Source: Prorocentrum cordatum
Lineage: Eukaryota; Sar; Dinophyceae; Prorocentrales; Prorocentraceae
NCBI GenBank assembly: GCA_963575745.1
Contig: CAUYUJ010000337.1
Location: 217,737 to 281,736, forward strand
Direction: 5' to 3'
DNA length: 64,000 nt
How positions within the stretch are numbered: position 1 is the first letter of the stretch; each line of letters opens with the position of its first letter. The notes under the pieces are model-generated. The model did no database searches. It worked only from the letters and a program-made list of their open reading frames with translations, and was not told the DNA's origin. The position numbers and the translations under genes were made by a program. This document shows, in pieces, positions 22,148-32,150 of this stretch.

Positions 22148-23998
22148 AGCTGGATCCGCCGCCCCCTTTTGATTTATCACAGGGGTGCCTTGCGTGCCAA
22201 ACGATATGGGTTTGGTTTGGGTTCTTTTTCAAAACAACTCCCCCTGGGGCTTCGCCACGTCCCGCCGGCCACCCGGAAGAGGTGGTTGCAAACGGTTTTC
22301 CTGCCCCAGACGGCCCCAAGATGGCCTCCAAGACGGCCAAGATGCCTCTAAGACGGCCAAGATGGCCTCCAAGACGGCTCAGATGGCCCCAAGATGCCTC
22401 CAAGATGGCCCAAGATGTATCCAAGACGGCCTAAGATAGCCTGAAGATGGCCCAAGACGGCCCAAAAGACCCCCAAGAGGCCTCCAAGACTGCCCAAGAG
22501 TCCTCCAAGAGGTCCTCTAGGAAGGCCCGAAGAGGCCAAAATCATTGATTCTCCTATGGTCTTTGAAGGATTCTCGTATTTGCTCCTTTTCGGCTTTCCG
22601 ACGACCGAAGACGTCCCAAGAGGCCCCCAAGATCGCCCCAAGATCGCCCACGAGGTCTCCAAGATGGCCCCATGACGGCCCAAGAGGCCCCCAAGACGGC
22701 CCCAAGAGGGCCCAAGAGGCCTCCAAGAGGGCCAAGATGGCCTCCAAGACGGCCAAGATGGCCTCCAAGATGGCCTCCAAGTCCGCCCAAGAGAGGAGGA
22801 GATGCCTCCAAGTCCGCCCAAGAAACCTCCAAGACGGCCCAAGACGGCCCAAGAGGTGCCCAAGAGGCCTCCAAGACGGCCTGGGAGGCCTCCGAGAGGT
22901 CCTCCAAGAGGGCCCGAAGAGGCCAAAATCATTGATGTTCCTATGGTTTTTGAAGGATTCTCGTATTTGCTCCTTTTCGGCTTTCCGACGACCGAAGACG
23001 TCCCAAGAGGCCCCCAAAATCGCCGTCACAGCGCCCAAGAGGCCTCCAAGATGGCCTCAGGACTGCCCAAGAGGTCCCCCAAACGGCCCCAAGAGGGCAC
23101 AAAGACGACCCAAGAGGCCTCCAAGACGCCCTAAGGCGGCCCTGGAGCACCCCAAGAGGGCCCCAAGTCGGCCCAGAGAGGCCCCCCAAACGGCGTCCGA
23201 CGGCGTCAGACGGGCCAGGAGCCCACCAAGACGGCCGAAGTCGGCTCGAAGCTGGCCCAAGAGGCCTCCAAGAGGGCCTCCAGGAAGGCCAACAACATGG
23301 TTTGTTGTCATAGTTGTTGAAGGTTTTTGGCATTTGTTCCTTTTCGGCCATCCGAAAGCCAAATACGGCCCACGAACCCCCAAAAATAGCCCAAAGATCG
23401 CCCAAGAGGCCTCCAAACTGGCCCCAGAACGGCCCAGGAGGCCCCCAATACGGCCCAGGAAGCTTTTAAGACGCCCAAGATAGCCTCCAAGACGGCCCTG
23501 GAAAATTCCAAGAAGACCCCAAGTCGGCCCAGAGGGGCCCGCCAACCGGCTTCCGACGGCGTCGGACGGGCCAGAAGCCTACCAAAACGGCCGAAGATGG
23601 CCCTAAGATGTCCCACGACGGCCCACGAGGCTTCCAAGAGGGCCTCCAGGAAGGGCCGAAACAGGTCAAAATCATTCCCGAGACGGCCCAAGTGCACCCA
23701 AAGATCGCCCAAGAGGCCCACGACGGCCCCAAGAGGCCCCCAAGAGGGCCCAAGACCAAGACATTCAAGATGGCATCCAAGACGGCCCTAAGAGCCCGCC
23801 AAGACGTCGTCCAAGAAGGCCCGAAAGGGTCAAAATGGCCAAAATGACTTTCAAGATGCCCGCGTGTTCCCCGAAGGCTCTCCAAACCGATTCGGGGAAC
23901 ACATGGTCGGATAGCTTGGCAGGTCTGGCCATAACGTTCGGCCACCTAGGCGCTTCCAAGAAGGCAGGGGGCGGCGGTGATTCGCCGTGGGCATCTTA
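22148..23998. repeat. Composite satellite, unit 1
   Basis: Starts with GGATCCGCCGCCCC and a GCCGGCCACCCGGAAG segment. It continues as CCCAAGA[CT]GGCC 12-bp units and ends with GTTCCCCGAA..TTCGGGGAAC and GGCGGTGATTCGCCG. A higher-order period of about 372-381 bp is marked by the non-repetitive segment ATTCTCGTATTTGCTCC and its variants at about 22,570, 22,950 and 23,320. The long ORFs across it are by-products of the 12-bp period. Confidence 0.85.
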
Positions 23999-24000
23999 GA

Positions 24001-24160
24001 TCCGCCGCCCCTTGTTGCTTGCAAGAAAAAAGCCTGGCGTGCCGAACCCTATCGTTTGAACTCCCACTGGGGCTCCGGCGCGCTCCGCCGGCCACCCAGA
24101 AAAAACCCAAACCGGAAGAAATCCTCTAACACTCAAGATGGCCTCCAAGATGGCCACGAT
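24001..24160. repeat. Composite satellite, unit 2, left part (interrupted by the LTR element)
   Basis: Starts GATCCGCCGCCCC like unit 1, has the GCCGGCCACCCAG segment and ends in CAAGATGGCCTCCAAGATGG. It resumes at 42,163 on the other side of the retrotransposon, so the element split an existing satellite unit. Confidence 0.75.
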
Positions 24161-24423
24161 AGTTTGAAAAGGGCTAGGAGGCCCCGCCAACAGCTTCGCC
24201 TCAGGCGAAGCCAAGCTCCAGCTCGGTTGTATCGTAGTCACGGTAGCCCCAATGCAAGAGGGGAAGCCATGTCAAGTAAAAGGGGATGCCTTTTAGTATC
24301 GATAACGATAGTGTGCCTCGCGGTGAGGCACAGTGAAATCTAGGCGGCTGGCCGCTTGAACCAAGACGGCCGCGGGCGCACGCTCGCTTCCGCTCCCTAC
24401 GTCCCCCCAGCTCGCTTTAGAGT
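24161..24423 (-). repeat. 3' LTR of the copia element
   Basis: 263 bp matching the 5' LTR. The same hairpins are at 24,193-24,211 and 24,312-24,332. The upstream neighbour (24,424 onward) is the tail of the RNase H reading. Confidence 0.85.
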
Positions 24424-24529
24424 CAGCAGCTAGCCTATACGAAGACAGGAAAAGAGACGGACCCAACGGAGTTGGACCCGTCAGCGAGTTGCCTCGCGAG
24501 TGTAGGGCATACGCATCAGGCGGCGTCGG

Positions 24530-25330
24530 AACTTGATGTCTGGCCAGCCCGATGTGGCGTATGTCTCTTCAGGCCATGTTTGAAGGTCATTATACCTCCC
24601 ATGATTTGTAGGGGTATTTCTCTGTCAATGCCGCCTTTTGTGTGTGTGTCCATCCGCAGTCATATCGCGGGTATCACACCACTGAATGCTATGCACGATT
24701 CCGCGCTCCATCATCTGTCGTATCCAACTTGTGTGTCCTCAAAGGGTACACTCTGTCGGCTTCCTCAAGTCTTTGCTTGACAAGGGCTTCAAGACAGACT
24801 CAGCATCGGTGGTCGAAGTGACCTTGCTGCACAGGCCACCCAACTCAAGTATATCTTTCAACTGAGTGGGTGTGAGTGGCCCCGCATGGAGCTCGTGCAG
24901 AGTCACAATCGTGGGATAACAGTCCTCCAAATTATGGGCTGCTGCAAGTGTCTCTGCTGAGTAGCTTGAGCGGACTTGCAAGTGGCGAGACTTGCAGTGC
25001 GCATCAATCGAGTGAACGACAGGCTTGCTAGATGACGTGCTTCCACGTCGTAGCAGGTTTGCCCCGCGAATGCCATTGCCTTTGACGTCGTCATCGGCGT
25101 CCCCACTCAGGCGTCGATAGCCTGAGTCGCTACGTAAGTCGACCTCGCCCGTGGGGTTCATCGCCTGGAAGACGATCTTCCTCGGGCAGGCCTGCAGCTT
25201 TCTGGTGATCGCGTTCAATCGTCGCACTTGAATATTGGTCGGTTCTTGGACACGTTGGAGAGACGCAACATAGACCATCAGCCAGATCTGGCTGATCAAT
25301 GCTTTATGCCAGCGCACCTCTGAGGCTGAC
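24530..25330 (-). pseudogene. Copia RNase H and C-terminal tail, frameshifted
   Basis: ISQIWLMVYVASLQRVQEPT precedes the RNase H acidic residues: Asp in VDLRSDSGYRRL, Glu in SYSAETLAAAHNLED and Asp in VTSTTDAESVL. After a stop the tail continues in another frame with IVHSIQWCDTRDMTADGHT (last Asp), running to about 24,530. RNase H removes the RNA template. Together with integrase-before-RT order this fixes the element as Ty1/copia. Confidence 0.7.
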
Positions 25331-25467
25331 GGACATATCTGCCGCCATCTTGGTCGCTTGAGCGTCAGCGTCCGCGCAGGTCAATTCAGGATGTTGTATA
25401 GGTCGGAGCTGTTTAATGTATTCATCTTGGCCCGCAGCGACATTGCCGTCCTCATCCTTGGCGTGCC

Positions 25468-26421
25468 TCACAGCGCACTTCGTATATGTGTGCTTGTTGA
25501 GTTTAAACTCGCCAGAGGTATCCTCAACGAATTTGATACCGTGTCCTCAGTACCGGTCATGTTCATGTCGTCAACAGGCTTGGCCGCGAGCAAGATATTG
25601 CTCGTCTCGAACTCCTCGTTGTAAGACGTAGGTCGGAGGCCAAATCCTCTGGCGGTTCTGCTGAGCTTGAGCGCGAGAGCCCGCGGGGAGCCCTCAGTGC
25701 CTGTGCCCCGTTTCAAGCACTGCAGACAGTGCTTTGACTCGTCGCAGTTCTCAAATCCTGGAAGAGTACGGAGCGCAGTTGCCGACCCAGGCGGCAAAGT
25801 AAAGCACGCCGCGCGTTCCTTCTCACCGGCTCTCGGCGGGTTCTCGATAGGTCAATCCCTTTAGGAAGGCCATGTTGATGTCCAGGGAAGCAATGATCCA
25901 CTGTTTCTTGCACGCTGCCGTGCTGGCAAGCAACCTCTGGCTTGACCTTCTGGCTGTTCCCGAAAACGTCTCTACACCGAAAGCTTATAGATCCATGAAG
26001 CCTCGAAGTACCAGACAAAATCGGATGGTGCGTTCCATATCACCCTTGTCGTTTTCCTAACGAATTCCCATTTGCACACATATCTCGAAGTCATGTTCTA
26101 CGCTTTGGCGAATTCCTGCATTTTGAAGCATTTATTGTCGAACCATGTCTTGAGTTCGGTGAAAAGGGCCTTCGATCTTTTCTCGGGATTCGCCTGGGCG
26201 TCAGCCTCAGTGAGAAGGTCATCTTCCTTGGCGACCACAGCTCGCTCTGCAGCGGCGACAACGTATACTCGCATGGTGGTCACCCGGTCGGCGTCTAACA
26301 GCATTTGTTGCTTCTCGGACAAGACTACCTTTGACATCTCTGTTGTAAAGCAGAGTGAAACGCATGCACCATTTTCGTCAGAATCGAATCCATAGCTGTC
26401 GTTTTCGACCAGGGTGCACAA
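25468..26421 (-). pseudogene. Copia reverse transcriptase, broken
   Basis: The N-terminal part reads LFTELKTWFDNKCFKMQEFA, followed by a TAG. A second frame carries SRYVCKWEFVRK and IRFCLVLRGFMDL. A third carries the first catalytic block LDINMAFLKGLT (about 25,860-25,890). The last readable part is KERAACFTLPPGSATALRTL, KHCLQCLKRGTG, GFGLRPTSYNEEFE and KPVDDMNMTGTED, with the VDD catalytic pair at 25,567-25,575. The catalytic Asp residues are retained but at least three frames are needed. It copies element RNA into cDNA in related active elements. Confidence 0.75.
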
Positions 26422-26995
26422 GGGAGCGAGGTACGTTTCCTCGATATCAAGATCATGAGTGCGTCCCCACTTCGGCAGGTGTTCCCGCTACTCATCAGAT
26501 ACAGTGATCAACGCAATCTCAGCACGAACCATCTGCGTGGGTACGGTAAAGAGTTCTTCTAGTGGAGCTGCCTCCAACATTCCTCCGGCAACTCTGCGTA
26601 CCATACCACCATGGCATGTGACTCAAGATCAGCTTCTGATTCTTCGTAGATCGTAGACAGCCGTCCGTCATCATGTTCTGGTTCGGCTCCTGAAGCCTCT
26701 CTAGCGGCTCCCTCAGGCGTCGGCGCATCAGCCAAGTCCTCGAACTATGACATATCCTGATCGAAGCCTGCCTGAGGTTTGGTGGACTTCAGGCATTAGA
26801 TGATTCGTGAATGTGCTGCTCCAGTTATAACCTGGATATTCAGAGCAGTACCTTCTGATTCATAGTAATGGAACCCTGGATTCACGTCATTATGGGAATG
26901 AACCAATGTGCAACTGTCAGCGCAAGTAACCGGGGGTAACTTATGAATACCCTTGGCTAATATGACCGAAACAACTTCTCGATGCGGAGGAAGTT

Positions 26996-28140
26996 TCAGA
27001 TAAGATATTGTAGGGCCAAGTGTACCTTTGAAGATCGGCGACTTGCCGTTGTCATCTCAAGCGCACATTTCTTGGTCGGCACAGCGCCAAATGTCAACAC
27101 AGGTCTCCCCGCTGAAAGGCTAGCTACGAATGTCAAGACTGTACGCAGTGCAGCGCTGTCGGAGCCAATCTCTCGGGCTATGAGTGCTTCAATGTAGAGC
27201 GCGTGTCTTGCGTCGCCGCATTGTACTTGAACATCTCGGTTGCCTACTCGGATGATGACCTGACCTCTTTCGGGATCGTTCTTCACAACTGGGAACGGGC
27301 CATTCCAGCCTCCCCAGTCATCTTTAGTAGTCGTAGGGCGATGGTAGTCAACCAAATCTCCTTCGTCATAATAAGGTTGACCTGTAATTGTCGTCTTAGT
27401 GCGTAGAGCACGATTGGTCTTAGCTGCTGCCGTGGCCTGTGTGATCGCCTCAATGCATGCCCTGTGTATTGTCTGTTCACGAGAATGGTCTGATGTTTCT
27501 GTCGACTGCTCGTGGTCCAGAACAGGGAGGTCAGGGGGCATTGCTGGTTGCCGTCCAAATAGTGCATTGCATGGAGACACCTCGTTGTAGAATGTGAATG
27601 CGTTGGCAGCACACAAGGCTTCATGCAGTAGTCTAGTGAACACAAGAGGTATGTCTAACCTATTGAGCTCAGCCTCCATTACGAGAAGTAAATGACGTAG
27701 GATGTCATTTGTGGCCTCGATCGTCGCAGCGTGCTGTCCACGCGCGCGTATTCTAAGTTCAGTACCTTTTCCCTTGGGGACTGCTTTCGCAGTGTCATTA
27801 TTAAGGGCACCTTCTCCATCCGAGTAAAGTACCTTAGCTGGTCCAAACTGCATCCGACACTGATGATGCGCAACCAGGATAGTAGTCATCGTTTCATCTG
27901 GTATTTCCATCCCAGTAGCAGATCGTGTACCGCGATCATGTGGGATAGACTGTGTTCTTGCTTGTAGAACATCAAGTCACATTCCATTTCATCATGAAAT
28001 TTGCCAGGTTTGTCCCAAGCTCTGCATTCTCGGCATGTGTCGCAGACGCCCTTGATGAGGTTGAGTCTAACATTGTCCAGACCTATTTTGCTTACGACGA
28101 GTCTCATCCTAGGCTCTTTCGCATGGAACCAGCGTTATTG
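26996..28140 (-). pseudogene. Copia integrase, frameshifted
   Basis: The N-terminal zinc region is RWFHAKEP...GVCDTCRECRAW. The catalytic core's first Asp is in EMECDLMFYK (about 27,975), the second in KVLYSDGEGALNND, and Glu in GQHAATIEATNDIL, with 33 residues between second Asp and Glu. The frame changes near 27,900 between the first and second Asp. The C-terminal part includes EGDLVDYHRPTTTKDDWGGW and VIIRVGNRDVQVQ. Integrase inserts the cDNA and makes the short target duplication. A conserved dinoflagellate copia core, disrupted in this copy. Confidence 0.75.
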
Positions 28141-28878
28141 TAGCTTTCGCAACTCGCGTGTTACCACGCTGGGGTCAAGGCTTCGTAATTTTTGTAGACT
28201 GATCTGTACATCGAACCGTGACCAGTCTGGTAGTCGTGGTCGTGCGGCAGGGTTCCCTGCTGGTGGTGGTGGAGGCGCTTCTCCACCTTGCTGTCGACCA
28301 CGTCTGACTCTAACCTGTGGTGGTTGGAGATGGCCATCCGAGCTACCGGCTCCACTCGAGGCAGGTTGCCCTGTAGCAGGCTCAGCAGCATGTCTTCCGA
28401 CAGTGATGTCGTGACTGCTTACGCCTGCGGTAGATCCAGCTCTCAGGACAGGTCTAGGTGCCCTCAGTCGCGCAAGTGCTGGTGCTGCTGGTGCCTCAGG
28501 TGGAGGCGCTGCAACTTCGGCAGGATCTGGCGGTGCAAGTCCTGCTGCCGGTCCGACGGGAACCGGCGGGATCTGCCCATGATTGTCGGGGAGCTTCCAA
28601 GGATTGGCAAACTTGCATTTGCCAAGTGTTAGTACATGTCCAGGTCTGTTCTTCCCGTAGTTCTTCTCACAACTCGGACGCTCCCAATGATAGTCATCCT
28701 TGTCGTACCATCTGCAATGTCTCGGATTCCAACCATGCGATGGAGAGTGCATATTCACGTTATCCGCGCAGGCAGGACAGCCATGCCCTCCCGACGGTGG
28801 TATCGCAATCGAGCCGTCCGGTTGTCGGGGAAGACTCGGATCGTCCAAATCGCACCCCCTTGCGGCGGTCGCCAACAC
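28135..28878 (-). pseudogene. Linker between methyltransferase-like domain and integrase
   Basis: Open sense frame. A start with GGHGCPACADNVNMHS and HCRWYDKDDYHWERPSC could bind a metal. A long Pro/Ala-rich linker follows, then SRFDVQISLQKLRSLDP and RELRKLQ. It stops at TAA (28,138-28,140), exactly where RWFHAKEP of the integrase zinc region continues in the same frame. Two hairpins (28,247; 28,361) lie in the Pro/Ala linker. Confidence 0.45.
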
Positions 28879-28879
28879 G

Positions 28880-29575
28880 GTAAACGAATATGGATAATCA
28901 TGGAAAGGGTTACGAGTTGTTTGGACAAGGTCGTGTGAACAAAGAGCGGCTGCATCTTTGGTGTATACTGCGCAGCCATGGACAGTTCCTTATTGCACAC
29001 CGACGCGTGTGGATGATTGCCATCACGTCGCTTTCGTTGAAAGGGCGTAAGTAATAAGCGATGGTTAGCCCTGAGCTCAGTCGGTTTCCGTACTTGTACC
29101 CCATGGGAGTCGCGTTGGCCTGTAGTACATTGATCCATATGTACTTTGCAAGTGCCCATGCTGTTGACCAACGTAGTCCATGGCGGCATCTGACCCACCC
29201 AAGTCCCAACTGGTTGTTCTCGTAAATAGAATCGTAGAAGGTAATTTTGACGTGCAGCTACCTTCCCATAGAACTTGATGCGTGGCAAATCCTCCTTATG
29301 ATGCTCGTGCCAGGTGTCGTAGTTAGCCCTAGCATTGAAGTTGGAAGGTAAGCCAGTCGTTCGGCAGCTGGGTTGTAGTATGACAACCTTAACGAAGCAA
29401 ACGTCTAAGTCGTGCATCACTGCGTACTGGGCCTTCTTGTTTCCAAGATCAACGAAAGAACGCGTGTTGGGGTTTCCCCCTGAAGACATACCTCGGCTGA
29501 ATGCTGGCTGGGAGATGCCTCCGATCCCCCCGCATAGTTCTAACACATCTACCTTGTCGCGTCGTCCATAACACA
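28880..29575 (-). pseudogene. Methyltransferase-like domain within the copia element
   Basis: The sense frame reads DKVDVLELCGGIGGIS, which fits the SAM-binding motif I of C5-cytosine methyltransferases (ELFxGIGG). It continues VVILQPSCRTTGLPSN, where the family has its PC catalytic motif (here QPSC), then NYDTWHEHHKED, REQPVGTWVGQM and VHMDQCTTGQRDSHGV. Capture of cytosine methyltransferases by dinoflagellate retrotransposons is, to my knowledge, reported. The altered catalytic context and later frame breaks (from about 28,950) mean activity is doubtful. It may be a diverged, non-catalytic relative. Confidence 0.5.
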
Positions 29576-29584
29576 GGGTGGGGA

Positions 29585-31692
29585 TTATATAGAGAATACA
29601 TCTGCATAGGATTCGGCAGGTTGCCCCGCAGGCAGGGCGATGAAAGTCTCCTCTTCACCGTTGCTACCCGTGTCGGGATCCAAAGGTACATCGGCGTGGT
29701 ACGAGCTACACCCGAGTCCTTTGGGGTCGTCTCCGCAGTCGTCGTTGCCTTCTTCGACTATTTTGGGCATCTTGCGTGGTATGATGCCAACTTCTTTGTC
29801 TGCCTTGTGTTTTCCTTTTTGTTTGAGTCTGGCATATGTTGGTCGTGCTGTCTGTTGTTCTGTTTCTGGTAAGCTGAGTGTCGGAAATTCTGGAATAGAG
29901 GGTAGCACGCTGCCGCGCTCAATCGGAAGGGAAAGAAGACGATCGTCATCGATGATCGCCACGCGCCTTGAGCGTGGTCGTGAGCTGCCGTCTCCCAGAC
30001 GGGTTGGTTCCGGCTGCTCCCAGTACAGTCGGTACAGTCGAGCACGGATGTTAGTGACACCATCCTGTAGTGGTGCGTTGTGGTTGTACCCAGTCGGCTG
30101 GTCCTGGACCTTCGTGTCCTGGATGGTCACGCTGTGGTCCAGGTTCATAGTCACCCGTCTCACAATATGGCCCCAGTAAGGGCCATTCTTAGGAGACTGA
30201 ACGTAGGTTCGAACTCCTTTATCCACACGGGTATGAATACTCAGATGTACAGCACTTGTATGGCTTCTATGCGTTTTATGTAAGTCCATTTGATCGATCA
30301 ACCACGCGGTCATGATCGCTAATGCCTCAGTCCACCATTCTGCTTTCTGAGCACCTTCCTTGTCCGTACCAATCCAGAATATGCTCAGTAGGATCTGCAG
30401 GTCCCCCTGCTCTGTTGCATGTGTATCTCCATAAATTGGTGGGGATGCGTTTGCACGTAGTTGCCACTTGCAGATGTGATCCGCTGGGCAACTTGTTCGC
30501 GCGGTCGTACTTGAGGCCGATATGGCACAATCGCATGCGCACGACATGTAATTCAAGATCTTCAATAACATCTCGCATGGGACCTTGTCTCCAGAAATAC
30601 CCTGGCGGTCCCACCAGTGCAATAGTCATGTGTAGAGCCCGAGCCTTTGACTTCATATTTTGGATACGCTGGCAATGCGGCCCTGCCCGTTTACCAAGCA
30701 GCCGCACATGCCAGTCGGCAGGTGTTGCGACCCATAACAATTGGTAACCACCCGAGAGCAGCGCACCCAAACTGTGTACCAGTGGAGGTCATCACCTCTG
30801 CATGTGTGATACGGTCGCACATGTATCCACGGGCTTGGTGTTCAGCGCAAGCTGTCCGTATATCCTCAATAACGAACGCACGGGAATGACAATGATGCGA
30901 CAATCGTTCCTTTTCTGCAGCGGCCACACAGCCGGGCCCACAACTGTCTGCGACAGCCGCGCAGCCGGGCTTGCTGCGGCCCCTGGCACGCACAGCCGGC
31001 GCCTGGGAAAAGATTGCAGGTTTCCCCGCGTTTGCTGACAGCACCTGAGTGGTCGGCCTGTCCTTGCACGCGCGAGTGGCCGTGACACGCGCCTGCCCCC
31101 GTCGCTCGTTTGGCGACCCACCCTCCAAATGGGGGCGTCCAAATGCCAGTGCCGTGCTGCGCTGCAGAACTGCTGCTTGAAGTAAATATATCAAACTTCT
31201 CAACAGCATCATTTGCTTCCGCAGGTGTCCCTGCATGTGTGTCAGGAGGAGTCGATTTCGTCCCCTCCTCGTGAATGGCCTGATAGATATTCGCCTGCAG
31301 GTTGTGGAGGGCGAAGTCTTATTCGGCCGAGGTAGGGGTAGTCCCAAAGGACGCATTTCTACGATGCCGGGTCCTGAGGGTTTGTTCACCAAAGACTGGA
31401 TCGTGAAAGCGAACGTCTCCTCATTCATGGAAGAGCTGATGCCCTGCGCGTCTTGCGACATCATGTATGCATGGGCATCACGCGCAGCAGGCGTCCCTGC
31501 ATTTGGCTCTGGGTCGGAAGCCTCCTTGGCCAGCAGCGGAGCTTCCTCGCACTGAGGATTCGCCGTGATAGTAAAGGACATCGACCCTTGATCCTCCGTA
31601 GCCGTCTCGTATTCATCGGCCTTGAGTGCCAGATGCCAGGCGGGCGTCTTCATCAAATCAAGTGCTCTGGCACCCTTTTCCGAGTAGAACAT
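29585..31692 (-). pseudogene. Copia spacer region between protease and methyltransferase-like domain, unrecognised
   Basis: Overlapping sense frames: 31,692-30,691 (ALDLMKTPAWHLALKADEYE, SMNEETFAFTIQ, then GC-rich sequence at 30.9-31.15 kb that may be inserted), 30,770-30,327 (LCHIGLKYDRANKLPSGS, LQVATTCKRIPTNLWRY, DPTEHILDWYGQ) and 30,622-29,585 (AIMTAWLIDQMDLH, VTNIRARLYRLYWEQPEP, VAIIDDDRLLSLP). I recall similar sequence upstream of integrase in other dinoflagellate copia elements, but assign no function. Confidence 0.4.
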
Positions 31693-32150
31693 TATACATT
31701 TCCACTTCAGGGATGATCATCTTCTCGTGCCCCTGCTCGAGGATCAGGATGGTCCTCATGTTGGACATGCTCCTCAGACCCAGAATAGCAGGGAGGTCCT
31801 CTCCAGAGCCCTCAGCCACATTTGCTGAGTAAGTGTCGAGTCTCGGTACAGCAGGCCCCCCCGCGTAATCTACCCTTTCTTTGCACGCGATTTTGCAGTG
31901 TAGGGATTTATCACAAATCGCAGCACCGTGCCACTCCAGATACATACAATCATTTTGTGAGGTTCAACCTTTTGATGGCGTGTCCGTGGGAGCGCGATAT
32001 CTGCTCGAAAGTACGTGCCGTCGTTTACAAATGATGATAATATTACTGCCAATATCCAATACAATAATCAACATACCGTTGATCATGGCCCCGCTGTTGG
32101 CTGCCATGGCTAATTCATGGCGTTCGCCGAATAGTCCAGGAACTTCGGGC
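31640..32150 (-). pseudogene. Copia aspartic protease domain, frameshifted
   Basis: Downstream of and in frame with the RING segment, GLFGERHELAMAANSGAM leads into MINGMLIIVLDIGSNIIII. The DIGS at 32,045-32,056 stands where retroviral-type proteases have D-[ST]-G, so the second residue is altered. After a frame change, RLDTYSANVAEGSGEDLPAI and LGLRSMSNM (about 31,760-31,830) correspond to the C-terminal flap and ILG region. The protease cleaves the Gag-Pol polyprotein. Position between Gag and integrase is as expected for copia. Confidence 0.6.

Noticed and set aside
22545-23483. 312-codon ORF and antisense 150-190-codon ORFs across the satellite
   Set aside because: A 12-bp period keeps several frames open on both strands; peptides are repeats of the unit.
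25186-25200. GCAGGCCTGC as a further hairpin-family member
   Set aside because: A 10-bp palindrome without a loop; it does not fit the stem-tetraloop model.
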